A stretch of DNA of 49,123 nucleotides from an uncultured Chitinophagaceae bacterium (GTDB taxonomy: Bacteria > Bacteroidota > Bacteroidia > Chitinophagales > Chitinophagaceae), in NCBI GenBank assembly GCA_903830285.1, contig CAIKTE010000016.1, positions 1 to 49,123 of the forward strand. The letters run 5' to 3'. The position numbers were made by a program, and so were the translations under genes. The notes under the pieces were generated by a model that was given only the letters and a program-made list of their open reading frames with translations, searched no databases and had not been told where the DNA came from. Shown piece after piece: positions 36,048 through 45,633 of this stretch; within the stretch, counting starts at the first letter, position 1, and each line of letters starts with the position of its first letter.

Positions 36048-37034
36048 TTATTTCAAAAGCAGCTTACACTCATCCAATAATTTTTCTTTGTCGATCGCAG
36101 CTGTTCCCACTTCTTCGCAAACTAATCCGCCGGCAATATTCGCCATCTCTGCGGCGAGCAACATGTTTTTTGTAGACGCATACACCAATGAAGCAACAGC
36201 AATAACCGTATCGCCTGCACCACTAACATCAGCAATATTGCGGATATGCGTAGGAATTATTTTTGATTGATCAGGTGACTGAAAGAATACACCCTGTTCA
36301 GACAAAGTGATAAAGGAGATCTGATGCTGCAATTTTTCCTGTAACAATGAATGTATTTCAGTTAAGGAATCTTGATCCACCACTTCGAGTAATAAATTCA
36401 AACCTTCTTTTACTTCTTTAAGATTGGGTTTGAATATGTCTACAGATCGATATGCAAAGAAATTCTTTCGTTTAGGATCTACCGCAGTAACCACATTATT
36501 TTGTTTGCACAATTCGATCAATTCGAAAATTGTTTTTTCTGTCAGCACCCCTTTGTTATAATCTTCAAATATCAGCACATCGGGTTTGCTGTTTGCAAAC
36601 AATGATCTTACTTGTTTCACCAATTCATCTTCCTGTGTAACATGAATATCATTTGTAAGCTCTGCATCCAAACGCATCATTTGCTGATTGCGGCTGATGA
36701 CACGTGTTTTATTGGTGGTGATCCTTTTGCCGGAAGCGATCAGATAATCGGTATTGATATGGTGTTTCCTGAATAATTCGGTCAGTTGTTTACCATCAGC
36801 ATCATCACCTATCACCGACACAATAAAAGTTGTTGCACCCAATGCAACACTGTTCAGCGCTACGTTTCCGGCACCGCCAATTCGGTATTCCTTTTTATCT
36901 AATGCAACAACAGGCACGGGAGCTTCGGGTGAAATACGTTCTACATGTCCCCACCAATAAGTGTCTAACATTACATCTCCCACTACTGCAACTTTGAGTT
37001 GAGAGAACCCTGAAAAAAGTTGGTCGAAATTCAT
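36048..37034 (-). CDS. rfaE1: D-glycero-beta-D-manno-heptose-7-phosphate kinase
   Basis: This 328-residue PfkB/ribokinase-fold kinase matches the N-terminal half of HldE. Marks are VAVVGDVMLDTYWWGHVERI, SPEAPVPVV, YRIGGAGNVALNSVALGA and the catalytic ADVSGAGDTVIAVASLV. It would phosphorylate heptose-7-phosphate at C1 in ADP-heptose synthesis for lipopolysaccharide. The C-terminal nucleotidyltransferase half of HldE is absent, so another gene must supply it. Its ATG shares one base with the stop of the amino-acid permease gene (TAATG), an unusual coupling of unrelated functions. Confidence 0.93.
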   Translation of the reverse strand: MNFDQLFSGFSQLKVAVVGDVMLDTYWWGHVERISPEAPVPVVALDKKEYRIGGAGNVALNSVALGATTFIVSVIGDDADGKQLTELFRKHHINTDYLIASGKRITTNKTRVISRNQQMMRLDAELTNDIHVTQEDELVKQVRSLFANSKPDVLIFEDYNKGVLTEKTIFELIELCKQNNVVTAVDPKRKNFFAYRSVDIFKPNLKEVKEGLNLLLEVVDQDSLTEIHSLLQEKLQHQISFITLSEQGVFFQSPDQSKIIPTHIRNIADVSGAGDTVIAVASLVYASTKNMLLAAEMANIAGGLVCEEVGTAAIDKEKLLDECKLLLK

Positions 37035-38440
37035 TACTGTTGCTTTGATTTATTTGCGACCGCAAGATAATACAAAGGAATTCCAATCAGCGTAATAATC
37101 AATCCCGGCCAGGTAAATTCAGGTTTATAAATGATCAGGAGTGTACAGAATGTAACGCCCATTAACATGTACATGATCGGCAGAACAGGATAGCCAAAAG
37201 CCTTGTAGGGTCTTTCAGCATCAGGTCTTTTCTTTCTTAGAATAAAGATGCCCAATATCGTGAGTACATAAAATATCACCACAATAAAGCTGACCATATC
37301 TAAGAGATCGCCATATTTTCCGCTTAAACAAAGCAATGCTGCTACCAGACATTGGATCCACAAACCAAATTCAGGAACTGAATTTTTGTTCAGTTCACCT
37401 GTCTTCTTAAAGAACAATCCGTCTTTTGCCATGGTATAATAAACTCTTGCACCTGCTAATATTAATCCGTTATTACAACCAAATGTTGATACCATGATCA
37501 TCAAGGCAATTACCACTGTTCCTATATTTCCAAATATTACATGTGAGGCAGCAACTGCAACCCTGTCTTTTTCTGCTGATGCAATTTCCTGTAAGGGCAG
37601 CACGCCGGTATATACAATATTGGCAGATACATAGATCAAAGTAACTACCAGTGTACCCATGAATAGACTCAAGCCGATATTGCGTTGCGGATTCTTTATT
37701 TCGCCCGCAATGAAGGTTACATTGTTCCATGCATCACTGCTGAAGATAGAACCCACCATGGCCGCCGCAATGGCCCCCAGGGCAGCTGCTGTTGTATAAG
37801 ATGCGATCGTTCCGTCTTTGGCCAAATGCTGCAGGTTCCAGGCATTGCTCCAATTGGCTTTCCATATGTCTCCTTTAAATGCAAAGAATCCAAAAATGAT
37901 CAACCCGAACAAGCTCAGCAATTTGGTCAATGTGAATGTTGTTTGTATCATCTTCCCACCTTTCACACCTTTTGTATTGATAAAAGTTAGAATAACGATA
38001 ATCGCTATAGATAGTAATTGTGCAGGAGATATTTTTAAAGAACCGATCGTAAATAATACAATGTCTTCACTCATTTGCGGGATCAGATAAGCAGTAAACT
38101 TTGAGAATGCAACACCTACAGCTGCAATGGTACCTGTTTGTATCACGGCGAAAAAACTCCATCCGTATAAAAATCCCACCAAAGGATTATACGCTTCTTT
38201 TAAATACACATATTGTCCTCCGGCCTTTGGGAACATGGCACTTAATTCCCCGTAACTCAACGCCGCGGTAAGTGTCATAAACCCGGTCAACAGCCAAACC
38301 ACTATTAACCAGCCTGCGCTTCCAACATTTCGGACGATATCTGCACTAACGATGAAGATACCCGAACCGATCATGCTTCCGGCAACAACCATGGTAGCAT
38401 CCAATAAACTGAGTGTAGGTTTAAATGATGTATTACTCAT
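37034..38440 (-). CDS. APC-family amino-acid permease
   Basis: The 468-residue integral membrane protein has about twelve segments and the APC-superfamily hallmarks LLDATMVVAGSMIGSGIFIV, FPKAGGQYVYLKEAYNPLVG and SIFSSDAWNNVTFIAGEIKN. The closest types are LAT-like or basic amino-acid transporters. The substrate is not readable. It starts just after the terminator of the ompH-like gene and overlaps the heptose kinase gene by one base. Confidence 0.92.
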   Translation of the reverse strand: MSNTSFKPTLSLLDATMVVAGSMIGSGIFIVSADIVRNVGSAGWLIVVWLLTGFMTLTAALSYGELSAMFPKAGGQYVYLKEAYNPLVGFLYGWSFFAVIQTGTIAAVGVAFSKFTAYLIPQMSEDIVLFTIGSLKISPAQLLSIAIIVILTFINTKGVKGGKMIQTTFTLTKLLSLFGLIIFGFFAFKGDIWKANWSNAWNLQHLAKDGTIASYTTAAALGAIAAAMVGSIFSSDAWNNVTFIAGEIKNPQRNIGLSLFMGTLVVTLIYVSANIVYTGVLPLQEIASAEKDRVAVAASHVIFGNIGTVVIALMIMVSTFGCNNGLILAGARVYYTMAKDGLFFKKTGELNKNSVPEFGLWIQCLVAALLCLSGKYGDLLDMVSFIVVIFYVLTILGIFILRKKRPDAERPYKAFGYPVLPIMYMLMGVTFCTLLIIYKPEFTWPGLIITLIGIPLYYLAVANKSKQQ

Positions 38441-38441
38441 A

Positions 38442-38476
38442 AAAAAATCCCGCTGAGCATTTGGCTCAAGCGGGAT
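38442..38476 (-). terminator. Terminator of the ompH-like gene
   Basis: On the minus strand ATCCCGCTTGAGC pairs with GCTCA-GCGGGAT, followed by a run of seven T (A at 38441-38447). It lies between the OmpH-like gene and the start of the permease gene, so the permease needs its own promoter or readthrough. Confidence 0.85.
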
Positions 38477-38502
38477 GAAGATAATAAAAATGCTTTGAGA
38501 GT

Positions 38503-39084
38503 TTACTTTTTCTTCTTGTACAATTCGTTCAGGCCTTTCAGCATATCTGCGGTGATATTGTACACTGAATCCTTGTAATAGATCAGATCCGGAGAACCTG
38601 CGAATATGTATGAATAACCCTTGTCTTTATTGTAATCTTTTAAATAGTCTTCGATCTTCTTTTTAACGTCCTGTAATTTTTTTAAGGACTCATCCTGCAT
38701 TTCCTGATCCATCATTTGCTTTCTGCTTTTCAGGTTCTTATCCATCTCAACTAATTCCTGTTGTCTGTTGGCAACTTCTGCCTGAGACAAAGTAGAACCT
38801 ACTTTCTGTAAGTCCTGGTATTTGTTTCTGAAATTATTTTCCATGGAAGCCAATTCTCTTCCCAATTCCTGATCTTTTGAATTGAGGGTACTTCTCACAT
38901 CTTTAAAATAATCGAATTGATTTTGTACAGAATCCATATCAAAATAGGCGATCCTGAAACCACTCGAAACTGCTGAGCTACTGGGTACAGTTGAAACATT
39001 CTTCTTAGAAGAGAAATGCAAATAAAATAATACCGCTACTGCAATTGCAAGCACAATATTTAATCCTAGTGTAAAATTTTTCAT
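38503..39084 (-). CDS. OmpH/Skp-family periplasmic chaperone
   Basis: The 193-residue protein has an N-terminal membrane/signal segment (LGLNIVLAIAVAVLFYLHF), then the Skp fold. It starts FRIAYFDMDSVQNQFDYFKD, followed by a long charged coiled coil (about 60-150) and a closing stretch GYSYIFAGSPDLIYYKDSVYNIT. Such trimeric chaperones hold outer-membrane proteins during transit. The N-terminal segment has no clear cleavage site, so it may stay anchored. It is a single gene with its own terminator. Confidence 0.9.
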   Translation of the reverse strand: MKNFTLGLNIVLAIAVAVLFYLHFSSKKNVSTVPSSSAVSSGFRIAYFDMDSVQNQFDYFKDVRSTLNSKDQELGRELASMENNFRNKYQDLQKVGSTLSQAEVANRQQELVEMDKNLKSRKQMMDQEMQDESLKKLQDVKKKIEDYLKDYNKDKGYSYIFAGSPDLIYYKDSVYNITADMLKGLNELYKKKK

Positions 39085-39193
39085 TCAGGGAGTTTAAGCC
39101 GACAAAAATAACGTCAAATAAAAAAAAGAAGTGTTAAAACCTGCAGCATTTATTAGGCAATATTTTGATACAGGCTTTTCTGCTTCGCCACAA

Positions 39194-39352
39194 GGGCAAT
39201 GACATTAAGTTAAGGATTGTCACGCTGTCTAAAAGACTCCTTTGGAGAGGCTCTCGAAGAGTGATGAATAGAATGCTCGTTATAAAATCATGGTTCGAGT
39301 GCCTCACCATGACATCGTATTCCTTCACTTAATGACATTGCCCAAAGGAGTC
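39194..39352. mobile_element. MITE/REP-like nested inverted-repeat element
   Basis: The outer arms GGGCAATGACATTAAGT (39194-39210) and ACTTAATGACATTGCCC (39327-39343) are complementary except at one central base. GACTCCTTTGG (39235-39245) is mirrored by CCAAAGGAGTC (39342-39352). In the middle, GAGGCTCTCGAAGAGTGATG is roughly mirrored by the complement of CATGGTTCGAGTGCCTCAC. No transposase gene is inside. I recall similar TCGAGAGCCTC strings scattered in other Bacteroidota genomes, so a non-autonomous dispersed element is likely. Confidence 0.6.
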
Positions 39353-39370
39353 AAATACAGATATCCGGAT

Positions 39371-39400
39371 AAAAAAAAGCAGTAAGTTTTCACTTACTGC
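39371..39400 (-). terminator. rpoC terminator
   Basis: GCAGTAAGT (39379-39387) pairs perfectly with ACTTACTGC (39392-39400) around a 4-nt loop. Read on the minus strand, the stem is followed by eight T (A at 39371-39378). It ends the rpoC transcript about 40 bp after the stop. Confidence 0.9.
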
Positions 39401-39439
39401 TCCTTATAATCATATTTAAAACCGTGTATTTAGCGATCA

Positions 39440-42400
39440 CTATTCATCATCATCAAAACTCATCGCTTCACGGGTTGAAGTTAAAACTTCATATTCTTCC
39501 TTGCTTCCAACGATCATGTTCTCAAAATCACGCTGACCTGTACCTGCAGGGATCAGGTGACCTGTGATCACATTCTCTTTCAATCCCATCATATAATCGG
39601 CTTTACCGTTAATAGCGGCAGAGCTTAATACTTTGGTAGTTTCCTGGAATGATGCAGCAGAGATCCAGCTTTGTACACCCAGTGATGCTTTGGTGATACC
39701 CAACAATACAGGCGTTGCTGTTGCGGGTTTAGCATCGCGTACATCCACTAATTTTCTGTCTGATCTGCGAAGGATAGAATTCTCTTCTCTTAATTCACGT
39801 AGTGTAACGATCTGTCCGGCTTTGAACTTAGTGCTCTCACCTGATTCAGTTACCACTTTCTTATCGTAGATACGGTCATTCTCTTCAATAAAATCAAACC
39901 TGTCTTCCAGATCTTCTTCTAAGAATTTAGTATCACCGGCATCTACAATTTCAACCTTCTTCATCATCTGACGAACGATCACTTCAATGTGTTTATCATT
40001 GATCTTCACGCCCTGTAAACGATACACTTCCTGGATCTCATTCACAACATATTCCTGTACTGCAAAAGGTCCTTTGATAGAAAGAATATCAGCCGGAGCG
40101 ATCTGACCATCAGATAATGGCGCACCTGCTTTTACAAAGTCACCATCCTGAACAAGGATCTGACGTGTTAACGGAACCAGATATTTCTTAACAGCACCAT
40201 CTCTTGCTTCAACGATGATCTCTCTGTTACCACGCTTTACATTACCGAATGCAACCACACCATCAATTTCACAAACCACTGCTGGATTACCCGGATTTCT
40301 TGCTTCGAATAATTCTGTTACACGTGGCAAACCACCCGTGATATCTCTCAGTTTTCCTAATACACGCGGGATCTTCACCAATACCTGTCCTGCTCTTACA
40401 TCATCTCCTTCTTCGATAGAGATATGGCTTCCTACAGGTAAGTTATATTGTCTGTGATCTTTTCCTTCAACAATAACTGTAGGGATCTTGGTCTTATCTT
40501 TTGATTCGATAACCACTTTCTCGCGGTGACCTGTTTGTTCATCAGCTTCATCACGATAAGTAAATCCTTCCAGGATATTATCGAACTTGATCTTACCATT
40601 CTGTTCTGCAACGATTACGTTGTTAAATGGATCCCAAGTACAGATCACTTCACCTTTTTTCACAACCTGTCCGTCTTTCACCTGTAATGTAGAACCGTAA
40701 GGAACGTTATTCGTGATCAATAAACGATCATTCTTCACATCCATTACTCTCACCTCACCGGTACGGCCGATTACGATATTTACTTTAGTTCCTTCATTGT
40801 TTGTTGTAGCAACAGTTCTTAAACCATCGAACTGAATGGTACCATCAAATCTTGCATGCAATGCAGATTCAATAGAAGAAGAACCCGCAACACCACCCAC
40901 GTGGAATGTACGCAGGGTCAACTGTGTACCAGGTTCACCGATTGACTGTGCAGCAATGATACCCACTGCATCACCACGTTGTGCTAAGTATCCTGATGCT
41001 AAGTTTTTACCATAACATTTTACACAAACACCGCGTTTGCTTTCGCAGGTCAATACAGAACGGATCTCAACTGATTCAATTCCTGCATCTTCAATAGCAA
41101 CAGCAGTTTCATGAGAGATCTCTTCACCGGCTTTGATAATTAATTCATCAGTTACCGGATTGAAAACATCATGCAATGAAGTACGACCTTCAATTCTATC
41201 TGATAATGGTTCAATAACATCTTCATTATCTTTTAATGCAGTTGTTGCAATACCACGTAATGTACCGCAATCATCTTCACCAATTACCACATCCTGTGAT
41301 ACGTCAACCAAACGACGGGTCAGGTAACCTGCATCCGCTGTTTTCAATGCCGTATCCGCCAAACCTTTACGGGCACCGTGTGTAGAGATAAAGTAATCCA
41401 ATACATTCAATCCACCTTTAAAATTGGAAAGGATCGGATTTTCAATAACCTCACTTCCTGTGCTACCGCTCTTTCTTGGTTTCGCCATCAATCCACGAAT
41501 ACCCACCAACTGTTTAACCTGTGTTTTAGATCCACGGGCACCTGAATCCAACATCATGAATACAGAGTTGAATCCTTGTTTGTCCAAGGTCATTTCACGG
41601 ATCAAACTTTCAGTGATCTTCATATCCACTCTTCCCCAAATATCAATTACCTGATTGTAACGTTCGTTATTGGTGATCAAGCCCATATTGTAGCTTTCCC
41701 AAACTTCATTCACTTCATCTTTTGCACTATCCAACAATTGATCTCTGATCTCAGGAACGATCAAGTCATTCACACTAAAGCTCAATCCACCTTTGAATGC
41801 CATACGGAATCCAAGTGTTTTGATATCATCCAGGAACTTCGCAGTTTTAGGAACGTTAGTGATCTTGATGATGTCGCCAATGATCTCTCTTAAATTCTTC
41901 TTAGTTAATAATGCATTGATATAACCAACTTCTTCAGGAACGTGTTGATTGAATAATACACGACCTACTGTTGTATCAATTAATTTCTTAACCAATACGC
42001 CGTTCTCACGAACATTGGTTCTTACTTTAATATTGGCATGCAGATCAATTGCATTTTCATTGTAAGCGATGATCACTTCATCCAGACTATAGAAAGATTT
42101 TCCCTGTCCTTTTACGATCTCAGTTTCAGTTGTTTTCTTTCCTTTAGTGATATAATACAATCCCAACACCATATCCTGTGAAGGGAGGGTGATAGGTGTA
42201 CCATTCTGCGGATTCAAAATGTTGTGAGAAGAAAGCATCAATAACTGTGCTTCCAATATAGCCGCATTGCTTAATGGAACGTGTACCGCCATCTGATCAC
42301 CATCGAAATCGGCGTTGAACGCTGATGTAACTAATGGGTGTAACTGAATGGCTTTTCCTTCCACCAATCTTGGCTGGAATGCCTGAATAGATAAACGGTG

Positions 42401-43723
42401 CAATGTTGGGGCACGGTTTAATAATACAGGATGTCCTTTTAATATATTTTCTAAGATATCCCAAACAACAGCTTCTTTTCTGTCAACTAATTTCTTAGCG
42501 CTCTTTACTGTTTTTACGATACCTCTTTCAATTAATTTTCTAATGATAAATGGCTTGAATAATTCAGCAGCCATATCTTTTGGTAACCCGCATTCCTGCA
42601 TTTTAAGATCAGGACCTACCACGATCACCGAACGACCGGAATAATCCACACGTTTACCCAATAAGTTCTGACGGAAACGGCCTTGTTTACCTTTCAGTAC
42701 ATCACTCAAAGATTTCAATGCACGTCCGCCTTCGGCTTTAACGGCATTTGATTTACGTGAGTTATCAAATAATGAATCGATCGCTTCCTGCAACATACGT
42801 TTTTCATTACGCAGGATCACTTCCGGTGCTTTGATCTCCAATAATCTTTTCAAACGATTATTACGGATGATCACACGACGATACAGATCATTCAGATCTG
42901 ATGAAGCGAAACGTCCGCCATCCAATGGAACCAATGGTCTCAATTCTGGTGGAATAACAGGAATATATTGCATTACCATCCATTCAGGACGGTTAGTAAT
43001 TCTAATGCTTGCATCACGGAATGCTTCAACTACACTCAAACGTTTTAAAGCATCTGCTTTACGTTGCTGAGATGTTTCTGTTGCTGCTGCATTACGCAAA
43101 GAGAAACTCAATTCATCCAGATCCAGTCTTCCCAATAGATCAGATACAGATTCAGCACCCATCTTGGCAATGAATTTCTGCGGATCCTCATCAGGTAAGT
43201 ATTGATTATCTTTTGGAAGATTATCAATGATGTCCAAATATTCTTCTTCAGTTAACAGGTCACCTGTTCCTAAATTTTCTTTTACACCACCCTGTATCAC
43301 CACGTATCTTTCATAATACACGATGCTTTCTAATTTCTTAGAACTCATTCCCAATAAATAACCGATCTTATTAGGCAATGATTTGAAATACCAGATATGC
43401 ACTACAGGTACCACCAATTTGATGTGACCCATTCTTTCGCGACGAACCTTTTTTTCTGTTACTTCAACTCCGCAACGATCACACACGATACCCTTATAAC
43501 GAATACGTTTGTATTTTCCGCAAGCACATTCGTAATCCTTAACCGGTCCGAATATTCTTTCGCAGAATAAACCGTCACGTTCAGGTTTATACGTACGGTA
43601 GTTAATAGTTTCAGGTTTCAATACTTCACCAAAACTTCTTTCCAGAATTGAATCCGGAGAAGCCAGGCTGATGGTAATTTGTGAGAAGCTTGGTTTGGGA
43701 CGATTGTCTCTTTTAATAGCCAT
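39440..43723 (-). CDS. rpoC: DNA-directed RNA polymerase subunit beta'
   Basis: The protein has 1427 residues from the ATG at 43723; the frame extends two codons to a TTG. It carries the N-terminal zinc site ([20 protein letters not shown]), the catalytic [15 protein letters not shown] at about 470, the trigger-loop region ([20 protein letters not shown]), and a second zinc site ([11 protein letters not shown]). Length is normal for Bacteroidota. In most bacteria rpoC follows rpoB directly; here the upstream neighbour is an unrelated gene on the opposite strand, so rpoC stands alone. A short open frame with a good Shine-Dalgarno overlaps its start. Confidence 0.98.
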   Translation of the reverse strand: MAIKRDNRPKPSFSQITISLASPDSILERSFGEVLKPETINYRTYKPERDGLFCERIFGPVKDYECACGKYKRIRYKGIVCDRCGVEVTEKKVRRERMGHIKLVVPVVHIWYFKSLPNKIGYLLGMSSKKLESIVYYERYVVIQGGVKENLGTGDLLTEEEYLDIIDNLPKDNQYLPDEDPQKFIAKMGAESVSDLLGRLDLDELSFSLRNAAATETSQQRKADALKRLSVVEAFRDASIRITNRPEWMVMQYIPVIPPELRPLVPLDGGRFASSDLNDLYRRVIIRNNRLKRLLEIKAPEVILRNEKRMLQEAIDSLFDNSRKSNAVKAEGGRALKSLSDVLKGKQGRFRQNLLGKRVDYSGRSVIVVGPDLKMQECGLPKDMAAELFKPFIIRKLIERGIVKTVKSAKKLVDRKEAVVWDILENILKGHPVLLNRAPTLHRLSIQAFQPRLVEGKAIQLHPLVTSAFNADFDGDQMAVHVPLSNAAILEAQLLMLSSHNILNPQNGTPITLPSQDMVLGLYYITKGKKTTETEIVKGQGKSFYSLDEVIIAYNENAIDLHANIKVRTNVRENGVLVKKLIDTTVGRVLFNQHVPEEVGYINALLTKKNLREIIGDIIKITNVPKTAKFLDDIKTLGFRMAFKGGLSFSVNDLIVPEIRDQLLDSAKDEVNEVWESYNMGLITNNERYNQVIDIWGRVDMKITESLIREMTLDKQGFNSVFMMLDSGARGSKTQVKQLVGIRGLMAKPRKSGSTGSEVIENPILSNFKGGLNVLDYFISTHGARKGLADTALKTADAGYLTRRLVDVSQDVVIGEDDCGTLRGIATTALKDNEDVIEPLSDRIEGRTSLHDVFNPVTDELIIKAGEEISHETAVAIEDAGIESVEIRSVLTCESKRGVCVKCYGKNLASGYLAQRGDAVGIIAAQSIGEPGTQLTLRTFHVGGVAGSSSIESALHARFDGTIQFDGLRTVATTNNEGTKVNIVIGRTGEVRVMDVKNDRLLITNNVPYGSTLQVKDGQVVKKGEVICTWDPFNNVIVAEQNGKIKFDNILEGFTYRDEADEQTGHREKVVIESKDKTKIPTVIVEGKDHRQYNLPVGSHISIEEGDDVRAGQVLVKIPRVLGKLRDITGGLPRVTELFEARNPGNPAVVCEIDGVVAFGNVKRGNREIIVEARDGAVKKYLVPLTRQILVQDGDFVKAGAPLSDGQIAPADILSIKGPFAVQEYVVNEIQEVYRLQGVKINDKHIEVIVRQMMKKVEIVDAGDTKFLEEDLEDRFDFIEENDRIYDKKVVTESGESTKFKAGQIVTLRELREENSILRRSDRKLVDVRDAKPATATPVLLGITKASLGVQSWISAASFQETTKVLSSAAINGKADYMMGLKENVITGHLIPAGTGQRDFENMIVGSKEEYEVLTSTREAMSFDDDE

Positions 43724-43757
43724 ATCCAATTACGGTTTTGATTTGAAGTATCACCAT
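43713..43757 (-). CDS. Candidate 14-codon leader ORF overlapping the rpoC start
   Basis: AAGGAG (complement of 43765-43770) lies 7 nt before an ATG that opens the short frame [14 protein letters not shown]. Its TAA falls 8-10 bases inside rpoC, in another frame. The spacing is ideal for a Shine-Dalgarno, while rpoC's own ATG has none. It could load ribosomes and hand them to rpoC by reinitiation. It could also be chance, since Bacteroidota seldom depend on Shine-Dalgarno motifs. Confidence 0.35.
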   Translation of the reverse strand: MVILQIKTVIGYGY

Positions 43758-44161
43758 CTTAAATCTCCTTTATTTGGCTTCCATTGCATAACATACTTGT
43801 ACATTCTTAGTACACAAAGCACTAAGACAAGCTGCAGTCTAACCTAAACAGTAAAATAAAAGGGATACAATACTTCAAAATTGTTAAGGCGGCAAAGGTA
43901 AGGATAGCATTTTAAATATAAAAGGAAAGTTTTTACCTCTTTTCTACCCAAAAACAGCGGTTTTAAGGCCAAAACCATTGCAAATACCCCTTTCTAATCC
44001 CTGCCTTTTATAAGGGATCCATTTCGGATTGGATGAATTAACAAATCCACAACAAACTGACATTCATTGCAAATGACGACTTCTATCAATCCCAAACATG
44101 ACAACTGTCAGTTTTTAGTTGATGGGTGGAAGATATTTTTGTTTTCAGAGATAATTATAGA
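43758..44161. other. Gene-free divergent region between rpoC and the unknown small gene
   Basis: The stretch holds the promoters of rpoC (minus) and the small gene (plus), plus the Shine-Dalgarno of the leader ORF at 43765-43770. The part at 43900-44100 is AT-rich with C-run and G-run patches and holds no gene that I can support. I see no trace of rpoB. Confidence 0.5.
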
Positions 44162-44563
44162 ATGCAGATCAAAATAGAAGACATATTAAAAATAAGTGAG
44201 ATTCAGGAACAATTCAGCAATATTTTCCCTTTTCTCAAGCTGGAATTTTTCAAGAAAAGCCCACAGGCAAGCCCTCTTGTGATCAAACAACCCCTCATTA
44301 ATATCACTAAAACTTTGGCTGAAAGCAGGACCGTTTTCAAGGCAAATGCAGAAATTAATATTACTCCTAATATGACAGTTAGTGAACTGGAAAAACAGTT
44401 CAATGAATGCTATGGATTATCTACACAAGTATTCCGTAAGTCCGGAAATATTTGGCTGGTAACCACTGTTACTGATAAATGGACCCTGGAAGAACAAAAC
44501 AAACAGGGCGAGATCATCACCAAACAAGTGCATGAAAGGAAATCAAAACTGGATAATCTGTAA
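44162..44563 (+). CDS. Small cytoplasmic protein of unknown function
   Basis: The protein has 133 residues from the ATG at 44162; a GTG at 44126 would add 12 residues that do not look coding. I do not recognise a family. There is no signal peptide or membrane segment. It has amphipathic helices, a stretch MTVSELEKQFNECYGLSTQV, then a beta-like GNIWLVTTVTDKWTLEEQN, and a Lys/Glu-rich end. It converges with the response regulator gene across an 8-bp gap. Confidence 0.65.
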   Translation: MQIKIEDILKISEIQEQFSNIFPFLKLEFFKKSPQASPLVIKQPLINITKTLAESRTVFKANAEINITPNMTVSELEKQFNECYGLSTQVFRKSGNIWLVTTVTDKWTLEEQNKQGEIITKQVHERKSKLDNL

Positions 44564-44571
44564 AGGCTCGT

Positions 44572-45633
44572 CTAATTGTGGATCTTACTCAGTTTCTCAT
44601 AATTAAGGATAGTGATCTTACTTACATTGATCTCGATCAGCTTTTCATCCTTAAAATCACTTAATGTTCTGATAGTACTTTCAGTGGCGATACCTGCAAG
44701 GTTTGCAAGATCTTCTCTCGATATACTGATCGTAAAATTCTTATCGGCTTCGTTTTTGTAACGGTCGTATAAGGTCACTAATGCATCTGCTACTTTTTTT
44801 CTGACAGAATTGTATGCAAATTTCAGCAACTGTTCTTCTTTATCACGAAGATTATCCGAGAGCATCTTGATGAATTTTCTCGACACTTCAGAATTCTTAT
44901 AGACCAAAGCATAAAAATCATCTTTCGGTATCAAACAAACTTCCACATCTTCCAACGCCACTGCCGAATCTGAATATTTACCTTCTTCCAGCAATGCCAG
45001 ATAGCCAAAGAAATCTCCTTCTTTATATAATCCTGTAATCAGTTCTTTTGCCTGATCATTCAGTTTACAGGTCTTCAGTTTACCCTTATTCAAAAAATAA
45101 ATCCCTTTCGGATAATTCTCTTCCTTATAGATCTCTTCTTTTTTACGGTACACGCGGATCTCACATTCTTCCGATAATTTTTTCAACGTATCAAAACCCC
45201 TCACTTCCTGAATAAAACTATTCAGTCCGTCTGCATTCTTCGCAAATTCTTTCTTGATCAGTTCTGCTTTTTTTAAACGGCTTTCTATCGCATTCAGTAA
45301 TTCAATATCATCAAAAGGCTTGGTGATATAATCATCGGCACCCATTTCCATTCCCTTTCTGAAATCTGTTCTTTCTGCTTTTGCAGTTAAAAAGATGAAT
45401 GGGATGCTTGCCGTTTTTTCATTCTTCGACAGCATATGCAATACGCCATAGCCATCGAGTACAGGCATCATGATATCGCAAATAATCAAGTCAGGTTCTT
45501 CATGCTCTGCCAGTTCAACACCTTCTTTTCCATTCATGGCAGCGATCACTTTATAATGCGCCAACTGTAAGATCTCTGCAGTATTCTCTCGCATTTCTGC
45601 ATTGTCTTCTATCAATAAAATTTTTTTGCTCAT
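44572..45633 (-). CDS. Response regulator with receiver, cyclic-nucleotide-binding and Crp HTH domains
   Basis: The 353-residue regulator starts with a receiver domain (about 1-120, phosphoacceptor Asp53 in LIICDIMMPVLDG, and DDYITKPFDD). A cyclic-nucleotide-binding-like beta-roll follows at about 155-265 (GIYFLNKGKLKTCKL, GDFFGYLALLEEGKYSDSAV), then a Crp-type winged helix at about 275-350 (ISISREDLANLAGIATESTI). Crp/Fnr proteins rarely carry a receiver. Its start overlaps the end of the PAS kinase gene by 4 bp, so that kinase is the obvious partner. Whether the beta-roll binds a ligand is not clear. Confidence 0.93.
   Translation of the reverse strand: MSKKILLIEDNAEMRENTAEILQLAHYKVIAAMNGKEGVELAEHEEPDLIICDIMMPVLDGYGVLHMLSKNEKTASIPFIFLTAKAERTDFRKGMEMGADDYITKPFDDIELLNAIESRLKKAELIKKEFAKNADGLNSFIQEVRGFDTLKKLSEECEIRVYRKKEEIYKEENYPKGIYFLNKGKLKTCKLNDQAKELITGLYKEGDFFGYLALLEEGKYSDSAVALEDVEVCLIPKDDFYALVYKNSEVSRKFIKMLSDNLRDKEEQLLKFAYNSVRKKVADALVTLYDRYKNEADKNFTISISREDLANLAGIATESTIRTLSDFKDEKLIEINVSKITILNYEKLSKIHN

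Larger units (their letters stand above)
39085..39439. other. Gene-free stretch with a nested inverted-repeat element
   Basis: The 355 bp between rpoC and the OmpH-like gene hold the rpoC terminator and an element of about 160 bp (39194-39352, described separately). The small open frame across it looks like a chance product of the repeats. Confidence 0.6.

Noticed and set aside
39134-39328. 64-codon minus-strand frame between rpoC and the OmpH-like gene
   Set aside because: It lies across the nested inverted repeats and its sequence is explained by them.
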